Positions 35,201 to 41,082 of a DNA stretch of 64,000 bases are shown here, piece by piece. The notes under the pieces are model-generated. The model had not been told where the DNA came from. It was given only the letters and a program-made list of their open reading frames with translations, and made no database searches. The DNA is from Asterias amurensis (Eukaryota > Echinodermata > Asteroidea > Forcipulatida > Asteriidae). How positions within the stretch are numbered: position 1 is the first letter of the stretch; every line of letters begins with the position of its first letter. The position numbers and the translations under genes are program-made. The stretch is from the NCBI RefSeq assembly GCF_032118995.1, contig NC_092666.1, positions 1,240,001 to 1,304,000 of the forward strand. The letters run 5' to 3'.

Positions 35201-36163
35201 GAAAGAGGGAGTGAAAGATCTCGGCCAATCAGGGTAAGTCTTGTTTGACAACATGTCTTTGTTGTTTTGATTGTTTACAATTCTTGCTTCTTACAAGTTG
35301 TGTGTATGTCCTTTAAGCTACTTTTAAAGACATTTTATGTCTTGTACCAGTGAAATTCATAGTGTACATTTGTTTAATGTTGTTTTATGAAATATAAGCC
35401 ATTAAATATAAAAAAGAATGGTGGCCTGAAAGGGCCATCCAAATATTAATTTACATTAACCATTTCAACTCTACCCTAATTCAGCAAGAACCCCAATTAG
35501 GCATGTTTGACCTTAATCAGATAATTTTGACCCCAAAACAGATCACTTTGACTTCAAATGGATCAGTTTGACCCTAAACAGATCACTTTGACAGCAAAAC
35601 GGATTTGTTTGCCAACATAAAAATTTCCAGTTCTAATAATGTTACTGACCGAAAAAACTGCTTTTTTTCAAGTCTCTATTTAGTGTGACCCTCTTTGGTT
35701 CACGCCTAAGGCTTGAAGGCACCCATACACCCACACCCCAGCTTGTATACGCCTGCAACCCTGGACCTCCTATTGTCCCTATTTTGTTGATAACCTTTTT
35801 TTGGCAATAGCTCCCATTGGTTTTGTACACGTTTTCCAACTGTGGACCTTTCCCGAACCGTAGACCCTATTGTCCTTTTTTTTATTAGAAGTTCTCGGTT
35901 TAAATGTGTATACCTACTTACCCACACACAAAATCAAACAAAAGAGGGGGAAAAAAGAAGAGAATGCAAAATAAATAAATGAATAAAAACATTAAAAAAA
36001 TTAAATAAGAAAAAAAAAATACATTTAATTGACTTCTGTTTTTCATTCCAGAACTCAGGTGAAGGAGAATCAACCAGCCGAGAATTGGGGAATGGAACAA
36101 GAGGCAGCGGACGCCTCGGCTGCACACGCCAGGACCAGACCGAAATTCAACTCGGAAGTCTAA
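11223..36163 (+). CDS. mesh: Mesh-like transmembrane protein (NIDO, E-set, AMOP, VWD, 2x sushi, TM), 20 exons, complete
   Basis: Twenty exons, all with AG acceptors and GT donors, join in frame to 1138 residues. In order: signal peptide (about 1-22), NIDO (about 90-262), Ig-like E-set (264-360), a linker typical of Mesh (361-461), AMOP with its CPC motif (about 462-650), VWD starting [10 protein letters not shown] (654-860), two four-cysteine sushi modules (937-1000 and 1001-1057), one TM helix (about 1064-1090), and a 48-residue tail ending NSEV. The order matches Drosophila Mesh, a smooth septate-junction protein; SUSD2 and MUC4 share parts. From the family, it is expected at the lateral membrane of epithelia, acting in adhesion and barrier. 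The C-terminal S-x-V fits a class I PDZ ligand, which suggests scaffold anchoring. Drosophila Mesh is somewhat longer. The start was chosen because exon 1 encodes a signal peptide and splices in phase; an upstream non-coding exon cannot be excluded. Orthology to Mesh rather than SUSD2 rests on the NIDO plus E-set. Confidence 0.9.
11375..11757 (+). mobile_element. MITE-C copy
   Basis: TTAA ends, arms CAAAATTTTGAC at the centre; sits at the start of intron 1 of the mesh-like gene. Confidence 0.88.
11857..12197 (+). mobile_element. MITE-A copy
   Basis: Complete with TTAA ends but lacking the central palindrome. Confidence 0.82.
12439..12475 (+). repeat. T25-G12 homopolymer junction
   Basis: A run of 25 T is followed directly by 12 G, then CGATATTTTATATTAAATC. 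Likely slippage-prone and possibly an assembly weak point. Confidence 0.9.
12703..13079 (+). mobile_element. MITE-A copy, diverged
   Basis: Recognisable by AAAGGCACTGGAAACT at the start, GAGAAACAACCCCCTCTG in the core and CATGCCTTAA at the end. Confidence 0.75.
13110..14205. repeat. Three diverged copies of an unclassified unit
   Basis: 13261-13510 and 13995-14205 share TACGTCAGAGAAA, the TTAATAT region, GTGCCAAG.TTTGTA and GGATTGGAATT/GGTTGGAATTCC. 13110-13190 is a shorter third copy. No coding sense; the family is not recognised. Confidence 0.55.
13811..13863. repeat. 41-bp perfect palindrome flanked by ACTAAT direct repeats
   Basis: Arms of 20 bases (13817-13836 and 13838-13857) match exactly with a one-base centre. 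ACTAAT stands on both sides, like a 6-bp target duplication. Confidence 0.9.
14573..14880 (+). mobile_element. MITE-A copy, internally deleted
   Basis: Start and core intact; the 3' half is shortened. Confidence 0.8.
14890..15288 (+). mobile_element. MITE-A copy, full length
   Basis: Ten bases after the previous copy, same orientation, with TTAA ends and central palindrome. Confidence 0.85.
15305..15440 (-). mobile_element. MITE-A fragment
   Basis: Inverted core piece (GAGGGAGCCGTTTC, CAACAGCTCTCCATTGCTCG) ending shortly before exon 2. Confidence 0.75.
15510..15637 (+). CDS. mesh: mesh-like exon 2: N-terminal segment before NIDO
   Basis: A pyrimidine tract and CAG precede it; a GTAAGT donor follows. 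Residues 26-68 end in [10 protein letters not shown], closely matched by YYGKKYSSIF at the same exon end in the second NIDO gene. Phase 1 in, phase 0 out. Confidence 0.88.
15638..16877 (+). other. Intron 2, little recognised
   Basis: Contains a diverged piece of the TTTCATAAAGCTGCTTA hairpin family (about 16260-16430); otherwise unique-looking AT-rich sequence. Confidence 0.45.
16878..16955 (+). CDS. mesh: mesh-like exon 3: start of NIDO region
   Basis: Residues 69-94 begin INEDGVLTF; the paralogue at 60514 has INDNGVLSF and the same 78-nt length. CAG acceptor and GTAAGT donor. Phase 0 on both sides. Confidence 0.88.
17896..18281 (+). mobile_element. MITE-A copy, full length
   Basis: TTAA ends, central GAGACCTCA palindrome; lies 54 bases before exon 4. 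Confidence 0.85.
18335..18571 (+). CDS. mesh: mesh-like exon 4: NIDO domain, first half
   Basis: Residues 95-173 include [16 protein letters not shown] and VVTWDQV, all typical NIDO positions and all mirrored in the paralogue (LIAPFMANI, GNIYYRE, IVTWDKV). The donor is AAG|GTTGGC, weaker than the other donors. Retention would add seven codons and then a stop. Confidence 0.88.
18651..18835. repeat. GC-rich interleaved inverted repeats in intron 4
   Basis: Arm A (18674-18690) pairs with A' (18712-18728) and arm B (18694-18708) with B' (18729-18741), in the order A-B-A'-B'. Unlike the nested palindromes elsewhere in the window. Confidence 0.8.
19025..19123 (+). CDS. mesh: mesh-like exon 5: NIDO domain, middle
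   Basis: Residues 174-206, with [11 protein letters not shown] and [11 protein letters not shown], the central NIDO beta strands. A strong T-rich tract and CAG precede it, and GTAAGT follows. Phase 0 on both sides. Confidence 0.9.
19140..19350. repeat. GGGCTTCGGCT-type hairpin element
   Basis: Starts CCTTGGGCCTTTTTCAAATC and ends GGAGCCGGAGCCAAAGC. Related pieces occur at 28855, 40444, 46540 and 46710. Confidence 0.5.
19523..19947 (+). mobile_element. tRNA-derived SINE, full length
   Basis: Head TGTCGTGGCCGAGCGGTTAA with B box GGTTCAAATCCC resembles tRNA-Ser/Leu. A body of about 330 bases follows, with a tail CGCCTTGAGTACC and a TTATTATTAT end. Likely moved by a LINE sharing that tail. Confidence 0.85.
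20009..20180 (+). CDS. mesh: mesh-like exon 6: NIDO domain, C-terminal part
   Basis: Residues 207-263 start with the NIDO hallmark VGFNAGD and include GAYVFRVD near the end. AAG acceptor, GTGAGT donor, exit in phase 1. Confidence 0.9.
20228..20450 (-). mobile_element. LINE 3' end
   Basis: The inverted tail GCGCCATGAGCATC..GGTGGATACCGGCGCAC is the same as in the longer copy at 47938. 5' truncated, in intron 6. Confidence 0.8.
20508..20871 (+). mobile_element. MITE-B copy, full length
   Basis: TTAA at both ends, core as in the copy at 636. Confidence 0.85.
21364..21654 (+). CDS. mesh: mesh-like exon 7: Ig-like E-set (IPT-like) domain
   Basis: Residues 264-360 begin [16 protein letters not shown], the usual entry to an IPT/E-set fold, with a cysteine pair around GCDL and PVCVF. 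This is the domain between NIDO and AMOP in Mesh proteins. Phase 1 on both sides, so the exon is a symmetrical module. Confidence 0.88.
21678..21775 (+). mobile_element. SINE head, degraded
   Basis: CGTCGTGGCCGGAGCG, AAAGAGCATCGAATTCAAG and GAGTGTGGGTTTGGTAGC follow the tRNA-like SINE head; the body is lost. Confidence 0.65.
22174..22477 (+). CDS. mesh: mesh-like exon 8: linker between E-set and AMOP
   Basis: Residues 361-461 contain [10 protein letters not shown], a stretch resembling GIxSGxxNxGSxxF of Mesh (here [13 protein letters not shown]), and FGIIRV. These support the Mesh assignment outside the named domains. CAG acceptor, GTAAGT donor, exit in phase 2. Confidence 0.88.
22530..22801 (+). 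mobile_element. MITE-A copy, 3' truncated
   Basis: TTAA start, core and GACCTCAGAATTAGATTTTG, then a shortened end running into a TGAT repeat. Confidence 0.78.
22800..22970 (+). repeat. Degenerate TTGA/TGAT microsatellite
   Basis: Imperfect 4-base repeats run to a few bases before the exon 9 acceptor, so they supply the polypyrimidine and branch region of intron 8. Confidence 0.85.
22978..23079 (+). CDS. mesh: mesh-like exon 9: start of AMOP region
   Basis: Residues 462-495, with WADEQCT near the end, resemble the W...LC..W entry to AMOP. It directly follows a TGAT-rich simple repeat that forms the 3' end of the intron. Phase 2 on both sides. Confidence 0.82.
23327..23599 (+). mobile_element. 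MITE-A copy, internally deleted
   Basis: Recognisable start (CTCAAAATAATTGTTG) and end (GGTGTCCAGTGCCTT). Confidence 0.72.
23822..23869 (+). mobile_element. MITE-A 3' end
   Basis: AGACTAGTCTTTGACAGC to TGTCTTTAA, a short remnant just upstream of exon 10. Confidence 0.65.
23957..24169 (+). CDS. mesh: mesh-like exon 10: AMOP domain core
   Basis: Residues 496-566 carry the AMOP signature CPCNLDQ followed by spaced cysteines (GGC, SCT, RRC). T-rich tract with AAG acceptor; GTGAGT donor. Phase 2 on both sides. Confidence 0.9.
24705..24790. mobile_element. MITE-D fragment
   Basis: GTTGAAAACAGTTTGTGACGT and TATCGCATTC match the inner arm of the hairpin at 39128. Confidence 0.55.
24870..25129 (+). 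CDS. mesh: mesh-like exon 11: AMOP domain, C-terminal half
   Basis: Residues 567-653 contain [10 protein letters not shown], a histidine/proline loop and FCCRWA..RC, the paired-cysteine pattern that closes AMOP, then DCYDY leading into VWD. Donor is GTATAT. Exits in phase 1. Confidence 0.9.
25853..26005 (+). CDS. mesh: mesh-like exon 12: VWD domain start
   Basis: Residues 654-704 begin [16 protein letters not shown] and continue [10 protein letters not shown], an unmistakable VWD opening of the Mesh/SUSD2/MUC4 type. Phase 1 on both sides. Confidence 0.95.
26056..26262 (+). mobile_element. MITE-A fragment
   Basis: 5' half only, starting at TTAA. Confidence 0.78.
26320..26800 (+). mobile_element. 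LINE 3' end, decayed
   Basis: CTTCACTGGCTCCCTGT (LHWLPV) opens the usual C-terminal RT segment. The frame is broken many times. It ends GCGCCTTGAACACC..GATATC and TTATTATTATTA. Confidence 0.75.
26821..26991 (+). CDS. mesh: mesh-like exon 13: VWD domain, second part
   Basis: Residues 705-761 ([19 protein letters not shown] and onward) match the amphipathic strand pattern after the VWD start. The intron before it contains a MITE-A fragment and a LINE 3' end. Phase 1 on both sides. Confidence 0.88.
27034..27185 (+). mobile_element. Second tRNA-derived SINE family, copy 1
   Basis: Head CTCGATGGTCTAGTTGGTAT with a B box-like GGTTGTTGGTTTGTATCCC; tail has GGGAAAGTACTGAGTATACA. Another copy is at 50609. 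Confidence 0.7.
27573..27703 (+). CDS. mesh: mesh-like exon 14: VWD domain, third part
   Basis: Residues 762-805 alternate hydrophobic and polar residues ([14 protein letters not shown]), consistent with VWD strands. CAG acceptor and GTAAGC donor. Exits in phase 0. Confidence 0.85.
27741..28050 (+). mobile_element. tRNA-derived SINE carrying a MITE-D insertion
   Basis: The head GTGTCATGGCAGATTGGTTAA is separated from the B box (GGGTTTGAATCCC) by a hairpin of about 130 bases; the body resumes with CTTGTGTCCTTGAGCAAGAC. Confidence 0.75.
27784..27913. mobile_element. MITE-D copy inside a SINE
   Basis: Inverted arms GAATTTTGACATCACAG and TTGTGACATCAAAATTC, with GCGAATGTTTC/GTATTCGCAG words. Nested insertion. 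Confidence 0.7.
28067..28426 (+). mobile_element. MITE-B copy, full length
   Basis: TTAA ends and complete core; immediately follows the SINE. Confidence 0.83.
28528..28797 (+). mobile_element. MITE-A copy, diverged
   Basis: Core words TTGTTAGCATAAAAACTTAC and GAGAAAGAGGTATTTTCTCAC; shortened 3' part. Confidence 0.72.
29262..29394 (+). CDS. mesh: mesh-like exon 15: VWD domain end
   Basis: Residues 806-849 carry [13 protein letters not shown], the VWD motif GLxGxxxGDxxxD. The donor, GTGAGT, and its surroundings recur about 190 bases downstream (see 29577). Confidence 0.93.
29577..29623 (+). pseudogene. Duplicated donor region of exon 15
   Basis: GTGAGTAGATTT followed by CCACCT and a TTCAGG stretch matches 29395-29432 with small changes. 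Together with the fossil sushi exon it marks an old segmental duplication inside intron 15. Confidence 0.6.
29763..29831 (+). pseudogene. Fossil copy of sushi exon 18 in intron 15
   Basis: Intron end plus first part of exon 18 (TCTTATGATTT, AAAAGATAC, GATTGTGACAGAGAG, ACCCTGAGTG) recurs here and then diverges. The downstream frame ends soon after and no matching donor is seen. It looks like a remnant of an internal duplication, not a used exon. Confidence 0.75.
29849..30125. repeat. Unclassified inverted-repeat region
   Basis: ATTCCTATTGGTGGAGAGCG and ATTCCCATTGGTCGAGAGGA recur in similar context, with GTCACGTGGG and GCGCGACGCGC words. No frame with coding character. Confidence 0.35.
30268..30431. 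repeat. 164-bp near-perfect hairpin in intron 15
   Basis: The left arm from GGGAATCAAAGTGTGTTGAA and right arm to CACACATTGATTCCC pair almost throughout, around a short TCGACTTTGTCTC centre. Centre words are GGTTCTTGATAATTTACC and its inverse. Confidence 0.88.
30613..30873 (+). CDS. mesh: mesh-like exon 16: post-VWD region
   Basis: Residues 850-936 start [13 protein letters not shown] and include two cysteines ([12 protein letters not shown]), the conserved tail that follows VWD in Mesh and SUSD2. The donor is AAAG|GTTGGC, the same unusual donor type as exon 4. Confidence 0.88.
30930..31220 (+). repeat. Degenerate TTAACCAGT-rich stretch
   Basis: GTTAACCGGTTAACCAGTCA and many partial repeats of TTAACC/GGTTAA on both strands up to the exon 17 acceptor. 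Confidence 0.7.
31295..31486 (+). CDS. mesh: mesh-like exon 17: sushi/CCP domain 1
   Basis: Residues 937-1000 have four cysteines (ETC, FSC, RNC, PAC) and a tryptophan before the last, the sushi pattern. Phase 1-1, the standard symmetrical CCP exon. Confidence 0.92.
32010..32180 (+). CDS. mesh: mesh-like exon 18: sushi-like domain 2
   Basis: Residues 1001-1057 again have four cysteines and a tryptophan (TDC, VGC, LTC, GEW, ISC) but a shorter, more divergent body. Phase 1-1. A fossil copy of its first 40 or so bases lies in intron 15. Confidence 0.88.
32624..32935 (+). mobile_element. tRNA-derived SINE
   Basis: Head GTGACATGGCCGAGGTGTTAA, B box GGTTCAAATCCC, body with GGGTACCTGCGAGGGTAGAG and ATTGGCCCATTGACCAGGG. 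Confidence 0.8.
32936..34200. other. Intron 18, no gene seen
   Basis: Two AGCGCCACCAAG motifs (33809, 33955) and a TCACACAAA/TTTGTGTGAAGT inverted pair (32953, 33047). A 92-codon open frame at 33875 has no domain. Confidence 0.4.
34224..34585 (+). mobile_element. MITE-C copy
   Basis: TTAA ends and inverted arms; the centre is shortened to GGCCATTATGGTCGACC. Confidence 0.88.
35101..35233 (+). CDS. mesh: mesh-like exon 19: transmembrane helix
   Basis: Residues 1058-1101 hold a long hydrophobic run ([19 protein letters not shown]) with GxxxG-like spacing, then the stop-transfer FRRKEG. Enters in phase 1 after the last sushi exon and exits in phase 2 at GTAAGT. Confidence 0.93.
36052..36163 (+). 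CDS. mesh: mesh-like exon 20: cytoplasmic tail and stop
   Basis: Final 37 residues, polar, ending RPKFNSEV then TAA. The last four residues fit the class I PDZ consensus (S/T-x-hydrophobic at the end). CAG acceptor after a T-rich tract. Confidence 0.88.
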
Positions 36164-36224
36164 AGTTCAAACAACAACACCTCAACTGCAAAAACTGCTT
36201 GAAATACGACTTAGCTATCACAGC

Positions 36225-36510
36225 GTGCAAACAGGGCCTAATCTTATAAAGCTGCTTTAACAGCTGAATTTTTGAGCTTGCTGTACACTTTCCATTTCAT
36301 AGCGCTGCTAACCATAAACACATGAATAGGCATGCTAACCTTCCGGTGCTCACTGCACGAAAATATATGATGTCACAATGCAAATTCATGGTGAACCACG
36401 ATATGGCTGCCTAATTTTTCTGCTAACCTATGAGTACCCTTGCATCTTAGCAAATTTTTCTGCTACAGTAAGATTGAAAATTTGCTTACTGTTAAGCAGC
36501 GCTATGTATT
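36225..36510. mobile_element. TTTCATAGCGCTGCT-type hairpin element in the 3' UTR
   Basis: TTTCATAGCGCTGCTAACC near the start is matched inversely by GTTAAGCAGCGCTATG near 36493. The related hairpin at 41083 is cleaner. Confidence 0.6.
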
Positions 36511-36938
36511 TGGGCCGTGGCCTTAAGGGATGTTTCAACTATACTGGCGAGTTTTCATTTTTAAAAAGATATAAGTATCTTACACTTCTTGCAAGTGTTT
36601 TTCTGTTCCGGGAAATTTAGAAAAGCACACTATTTGACCTTCCCTGGCATGATGCCAATCGGTCACTTAATGAGTGTCTGTTTTTAATTAGGATAGTTAC
36701 TACCATTTCATTTCATTGATTAATTCTGGTTGTGAAGCCAAGAACTCCCATAAAATTGAATTTAATCACTATACTAGCCAAGAACCATAGAGAAGACAAG
36801 TAAGGATGTTTCAGGTTTAGATTTTTGAAGAAAACCCTGCCTCCGTGAAGTATTAGGCTGCCTTTACCTTTATATTGTAAACACTATAAAAGTGCGGAGA
36901 GTTCACCCCAACCCAAAAGTGCCATCGTTTTATAATAA

Positions 36939-37020
36939 TAACCATAGCTTTATATAGCGCACTAACTATATGTACAAACAAGGTACTCAAGGCGCTTAGT
37001 ATATACAGTTTTTTTTTCAT
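36939..37020 (-). mobile_element. SINE/LINE tail fragment
   Basis: The inverse reads AAGCGCCTTGAGTACCTTGT then ATAGTTAGTGCGCTATATAA, the tail seen on the SINE at 19523. Confidence 0.65.
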
Positions 37021-38610
37021 AAAGGTAGGTTAATGAAGTTATGAATTCTGAGACCCAAATCTTAAAGTGATTTTATGGGGTTTTGGTAATCATTAAGGTC
37101 AGTTTGTGTGAAGTGGGTGTGGCTTAAAGCAGAAGTTTTACACTTGGGAGCAGGGCCCATTTCTGCTTGCCAGAAATGAGCAGGATACCAATCACAAATT
37201 GTACAAGATAGAATACTTTTGTTACATCTTGTTGTTTATTATCTTTTGTTACTTTGCAATTGCTATGTTTGTCGTAAGATTTGCTTAGGATTTTTTTTAT
37301 TATAGAAACACAGCTTAGTTCGGAAAGAATGTTATAAGTTTAGGTAAATGCATCATGTGGAGGTTCCAGCGAGAAGTTTCGAGTTGGAGACTCTAGGTGA
37401 TGGCGGCAGACCACGGTCTCGATAAAGTGTGCTTTCTCAGAACTACGTAAACAACTAACTTTATTACACACAGTGCAACTACATTTGAAATAAGAATGAA
37501 TTTTTGTGCATCAACAAAGTTTTCTTTGTTTCCGAAGGTTGTTTATACCCACAATGTTTTTTTATTCACTGTTTGTTTCTTTTGAAAGTTTGCGTCAAAA
37601 CATAAGATAAGAAATTTCTTATCCCACACTGGGGACATTAGAACTTGCCTTAAAACATGGATCACGTTACGGCATGCGTTCATCATGCGAGTTTCAAAAT
37701 GGCGTCCACAAGCGAGTTTCATACTGCCACCTAGCGTTCTAAGATATCTCATTCGGAAAGTTGGACAAAACGACATACAAAATTGTTTGTTTGACAGGAA
37801 TCGGTTAACCTTTAGTTTCTAGTCAAACCGACCTTCGGTTTTAGTCTAGCACCCTGTGACTTTCAATTGAGTCATACAACCAAGGAATATTAACAGTCTT
37901 TTTTTTTTAACTAGTTGGAGGAGTTGTTTTTATTCACCAGACGCTGATTTGTATATTATGCACTAAACAACCTTTTTTGCCAAAATGATAGCCGTGTTTG
38001 TAGACTAGACTGAGATTTTCTCAACACTTCTGTGTATTTGTGGGGTGGGAATGGAATAGAAATGTTTTAGTTACGTAATGTAGGAGAATTGCAGATAGTC
38101 GGGTACCCGTATAAATCAGGAGTACACATGCGTAGATGAACTTACGGAGACAGGTCATCAGACAAAGATGGCTACTGATTTTGATTTCCAGAAAGTATAT
38201 ATATTTTATTCTGATAAGTGTGTTTGTAGGTAAATAACTGTTTAAAAACTATTCTGTACACGTCATAATCGAAGCCTATGTGCTCATGCGACGTTAGGGA
38301 CGAGAAATGTCAGACTTTCATCTGAATTCAGACTATTTTTAGAGAAAAAAAAATGTAATAACCGTAATTGTTGTTGTAAAAAAAAATATAAAAAATCTGC
38401 TCTTTGATCTACTTCTCTATTGCTGAGGACACTGTTACTAAAGCTCGGTGACATCTAAAACTCAGAGGTTTACCAACAGTTGGAAATGACAAAACTTCAA
38501 CATACCTTCTAAATTTGTTATCCTAAGACGTTCTTATTACTAATGACTCTCCCCAATGATCTCTTTTATACTGGCAGTAGAGATCAGTGCTTTCACCCAT
38601 GTGACGTGTA

Positions 38611-38616
38611 ATAAAC
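38611..38616 (+). promoter_or_regulatory. Candidate poly(A) signal AATAAA
   Basis: First clear AATAAA on the plus strand downstream of the mesh-like stop that I found. It would give a UTR of about 2.45 kb. Confidence 0.3.
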
Positions 38617-38853
38617 CACACAAAGCAGAGTTTTATGCTAGTCACATGTACTACACACGATTGGTAATAACGAGCAAAATATACCAAATATTGAATTCAA
38701 GTTGATGTATTGTCGCAGAATATTATCACTAGATGAAATGTATGAACTATTCCTTTTTACTAGACAATACTATTTTCTGGGACAATGCACGATAAATATG
38801 CATTCGATATTTTTTATATAACTCGCACAAATTATCCTTGTCATTTTGTTTAC

Positions 38854-38859
38854 AATAAA
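38854..38859 (+). promoter_or_regulatory. Candidate poly(A) signal AATAAA
   Basis: Second AATAAA, in an AT-rich context, followed about 15 bases on by CAGGAAACG. An alternative end for the mesh-like transcript. Confidence 0.3.
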
Positions 38860-39127
38860 CACATTACAGGAAACGAAACCATTTTTGTATTTTAAATATT
38901 ATGATGCTTGATTTTGGTCTTCAAATTTTATTAATAATTTGTAAATAACTATTATGATTAATAAATATTGATCTGAAATATAGAAACAATATAAACTGAT
39001 TGTGAATGTATTATTAATATCTTTCTTAACAGTGTAAAATGAAACATCATCAAATAGGTGGGTTTATGGAAACTAAATGAGCCCGCTAGTATGGCCTTCC
39101 AAGTCATTTGAACACCGTGTCCATAAA

Positions 39128-39284
39128 GCCAGGTTTATATACTTCATGCGAATGCGATACGACTTTTGACGTCACAAATAACTTGCAACAGTTGAACTGT
39201 TTTCAACTCTTGCGGAGCATTCGCAGTGAAAACAGGGCTGTGACGTCAAAGTTCGCATTTGCAGGAGGAATGCACCGGGCTTTA
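39128..39284. mobile_element. MITE-D: hairpin with TGACGTCA core in each arm
   Basis: GCGAATGCGATACG, TTTTGACGTCACAA and, inverted, CTGTGACGTCAAAG, TTCGCATTTGC form the arms around TTGAACTGTTTTCAA. Related pieces at 24705 and 27784. Confidence 0.75.
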
Positions 39285-40443
39285 ATAACCGCTTGCACCT
39301 TCAGTAGATCCCTTGGCCGAGTTCGGGCGGTGTGCTCTTAGCCCAAGATCGATGTTCTCACGCCGATGACAACACGACCCGAGAACAATACACTCGGAAC
39401 AAGATCACACACCATCTTTCATCAGGGATCAGTCGAGAACAACACTGTACAAAATGGCGCCACATCATCATCGTTTGGGTGGAAGATATGTGAACAGTGA
39501 TCCTACGTGTTCTTGAGCATCATTGAGCACACCGCCCGAAATCAATCCGCGAATGGCTGCCATCTCTTAGGTCACGTGCACGTTTGTTGTATGCACCGCA
39601 CAAAACTCTCAGCCAATGAAATGTCTTCATTATACAAGATGTCTATGGCACGTTTAAAAACACTTATACAAAAACCTCTTGCTGTGTCTGATGAAGTAAT
39701 TATGGTTGCAACGGAAGCTACGTTTTTTTTTGTTTTTTTTTTAAATGTAATTAGCCCTAACCCAAACCACACAATCCTGGCCATATATCGTGGCCCCGCA
39801 CCACGACCCCATGCCCCCTTTCATTGTTGGCTCTCATTGCGCGGTCTTCGCTACCATCAACATTGAGCGGGGAAGCTGGTGTTTATAGTCATTTTGCGAA
39901 TTGGTGGCCCAAGCATTTTGACCGGGATCGTAGCTACTACTAACCTCCTTTTGTATGGTTTTAAAGTCAGCAAATGTCCCCTGTTTGCTATTTACAGCTG
40001 ACGTTGTCTTCAACCCTTTTTTTAAACCTAACTTATGTCATTGTTCAACCGTTCTGTCAGTTCGTTCTTGTTCCTGTTTATGGTGTATTTGTCTGGCCAT
40101 CAGGTACCATGCCTCGGCTTCTATAACCCAATACTCTGCCTCGTTAAAAATGCGTCCAGGATTAATTCTTTCAATCAATGTTTTGGCTATCAGTCCAGAT
40201 TTCAAAAGGGCTCAAGGGGTGAGCAGCACTTTGGGGTAAAATCTGGTAGCATACCTATAGGTTTACTTATTTTGTCCCTGAAAAACACATTTAAAACAAC
40301 ACAAAAAAAAAACAGCAGACGACAGAACTTTACATGCAAAAATATTAAGGTTCTGCTGTTGTTCCATACAGTGGTTGTCAGGGTACCTTTAAAGTCAGGT
40401 ATCTTGTTAGTGTGGTATCCGGTTCAGAGTTAGTGTAAACTAG

Positions 40444-40620
40444 GGGCCTTTTAGAAACCACGGCTTCGGCTCTGGATTTGGATCAGGCTAGCCTGGCCCC
40501 GCGGTTGTTTTGACAATTGCGGGTGTTTTGCGTAGGCGCTCAGTGCTTCATGGAGCTTGAAGCGAGGATGGAGCTTGAAGCCGAATCCAAAGCCGAAACC
40601 GTGGTTTCGAAAAGGGCCTA
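40444..40620. mobile_element. GGGCCTTTT-type hairpin element
   Basis: GGGCCTTTTAGAAACCACGG and CCGTGGTTTCGAAAAGGGCC are inverted ends; inner arms have CTTCGGCTCTGGATTTGG and its inverse. Ends 67 bases before the putative TM exon. Confidence 0.8.
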
Positions 40621-40687
40621 TATTTGTTACCAACGTTTACTTAAAAATGCATCTCTATTATTATATAGATATATTTGTACTATACAG

Positions 40688-40791
40688 ATGGGCGTTTCCG
40701 GACTGTAGGAATATCCCTTGGACTGGTCTTCGTGGTCTTCACATGCTTTGCAGTTATCGCTTGCAGTGTGATGATCTACAAGAGAAAACCG
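40688..40791 (+). CDS. Putative exon: second transmembrane segment (alternative to mesh-like exon 19?)
   Basis: Flanked by TATACAG and GTAAGG. In phase 1 it reads (D)GRFRTVGISLG, then a hydrophobic run (LVFVVFTCFAVIACSVM) and IYKRKP, a single TM helix with basic stop-transfer. Entry phase equals that of exon 19, so exon 18 could splice to it without a frame change. It exits in phase 0, matching the exon at 41956. I see no credible ectodomain exons between 36164 and 40687, which favours an alternative module over an independent gene. No transcript evidence is available here. Confidence 0.6.
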
Positions 40792-40875
40792 GTAAGGAGC
40801 CAGTCAAAACAATAACAAACAAACAAGTCCCCCCCAAAATAGTCCATAAATTCTGCAAGTAGATATGTGAAACAA

Positions 40876-40957
40876 GTAGTCGTGGCCGAGCGGTTAAGGC
40901 GATAGACTAGAAATCTATTGGGGTCTCCCCGCGCAGGTTCGAATCCTGCCGACTACG
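40876..40957 (+). tRNA. tRNA-Ser (AGA)
   Basis: 82 nt with an intact acceptor stem, A box (TGGCCGAGCGG), long variable arm and B box (GGTTCGAATCC). The anticodon loop CTAGAAA, closed by ATAGA/TCTAT, gives AGA. A short T run follows. It lies in the intron between the putative TM exon and the acidic-tail exon. About 40 bases of its 5' flank match that of the copy at 44602. Confidence 0.92.
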
Positions 40958-41082
40958 TTCTTTTGGTCCATTTCCTGGTTGTTGTTTTATGACTATGTTT
41001 TCTAACGCGTTTAAATTTTTACAAACTGGGAATCTATTTCGAGCACTCGGGATGAGCATTAGCTATCCAATTTGAAGTCCCA

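Larger units (their letters stand above)
36164..38900 (+). other. Probable 3' UTR of the mesh-like gene
   Basis: No supported coding exon follows the stop, and AATAAA signals occur at 38611 and 38854. The stretch contains a palindromic element (36225-36510) and a SINE tail on the minus strand (about 36939-37020). The true cleavage site cannot be fixed from sequence alone. Confidence 0.4.
37021..39127. other. No gene seen
   Basis: AT-rich, several A or T runs, candidate poly(A) signals noted above; no open frame with coding character. Confidence 0.45.
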
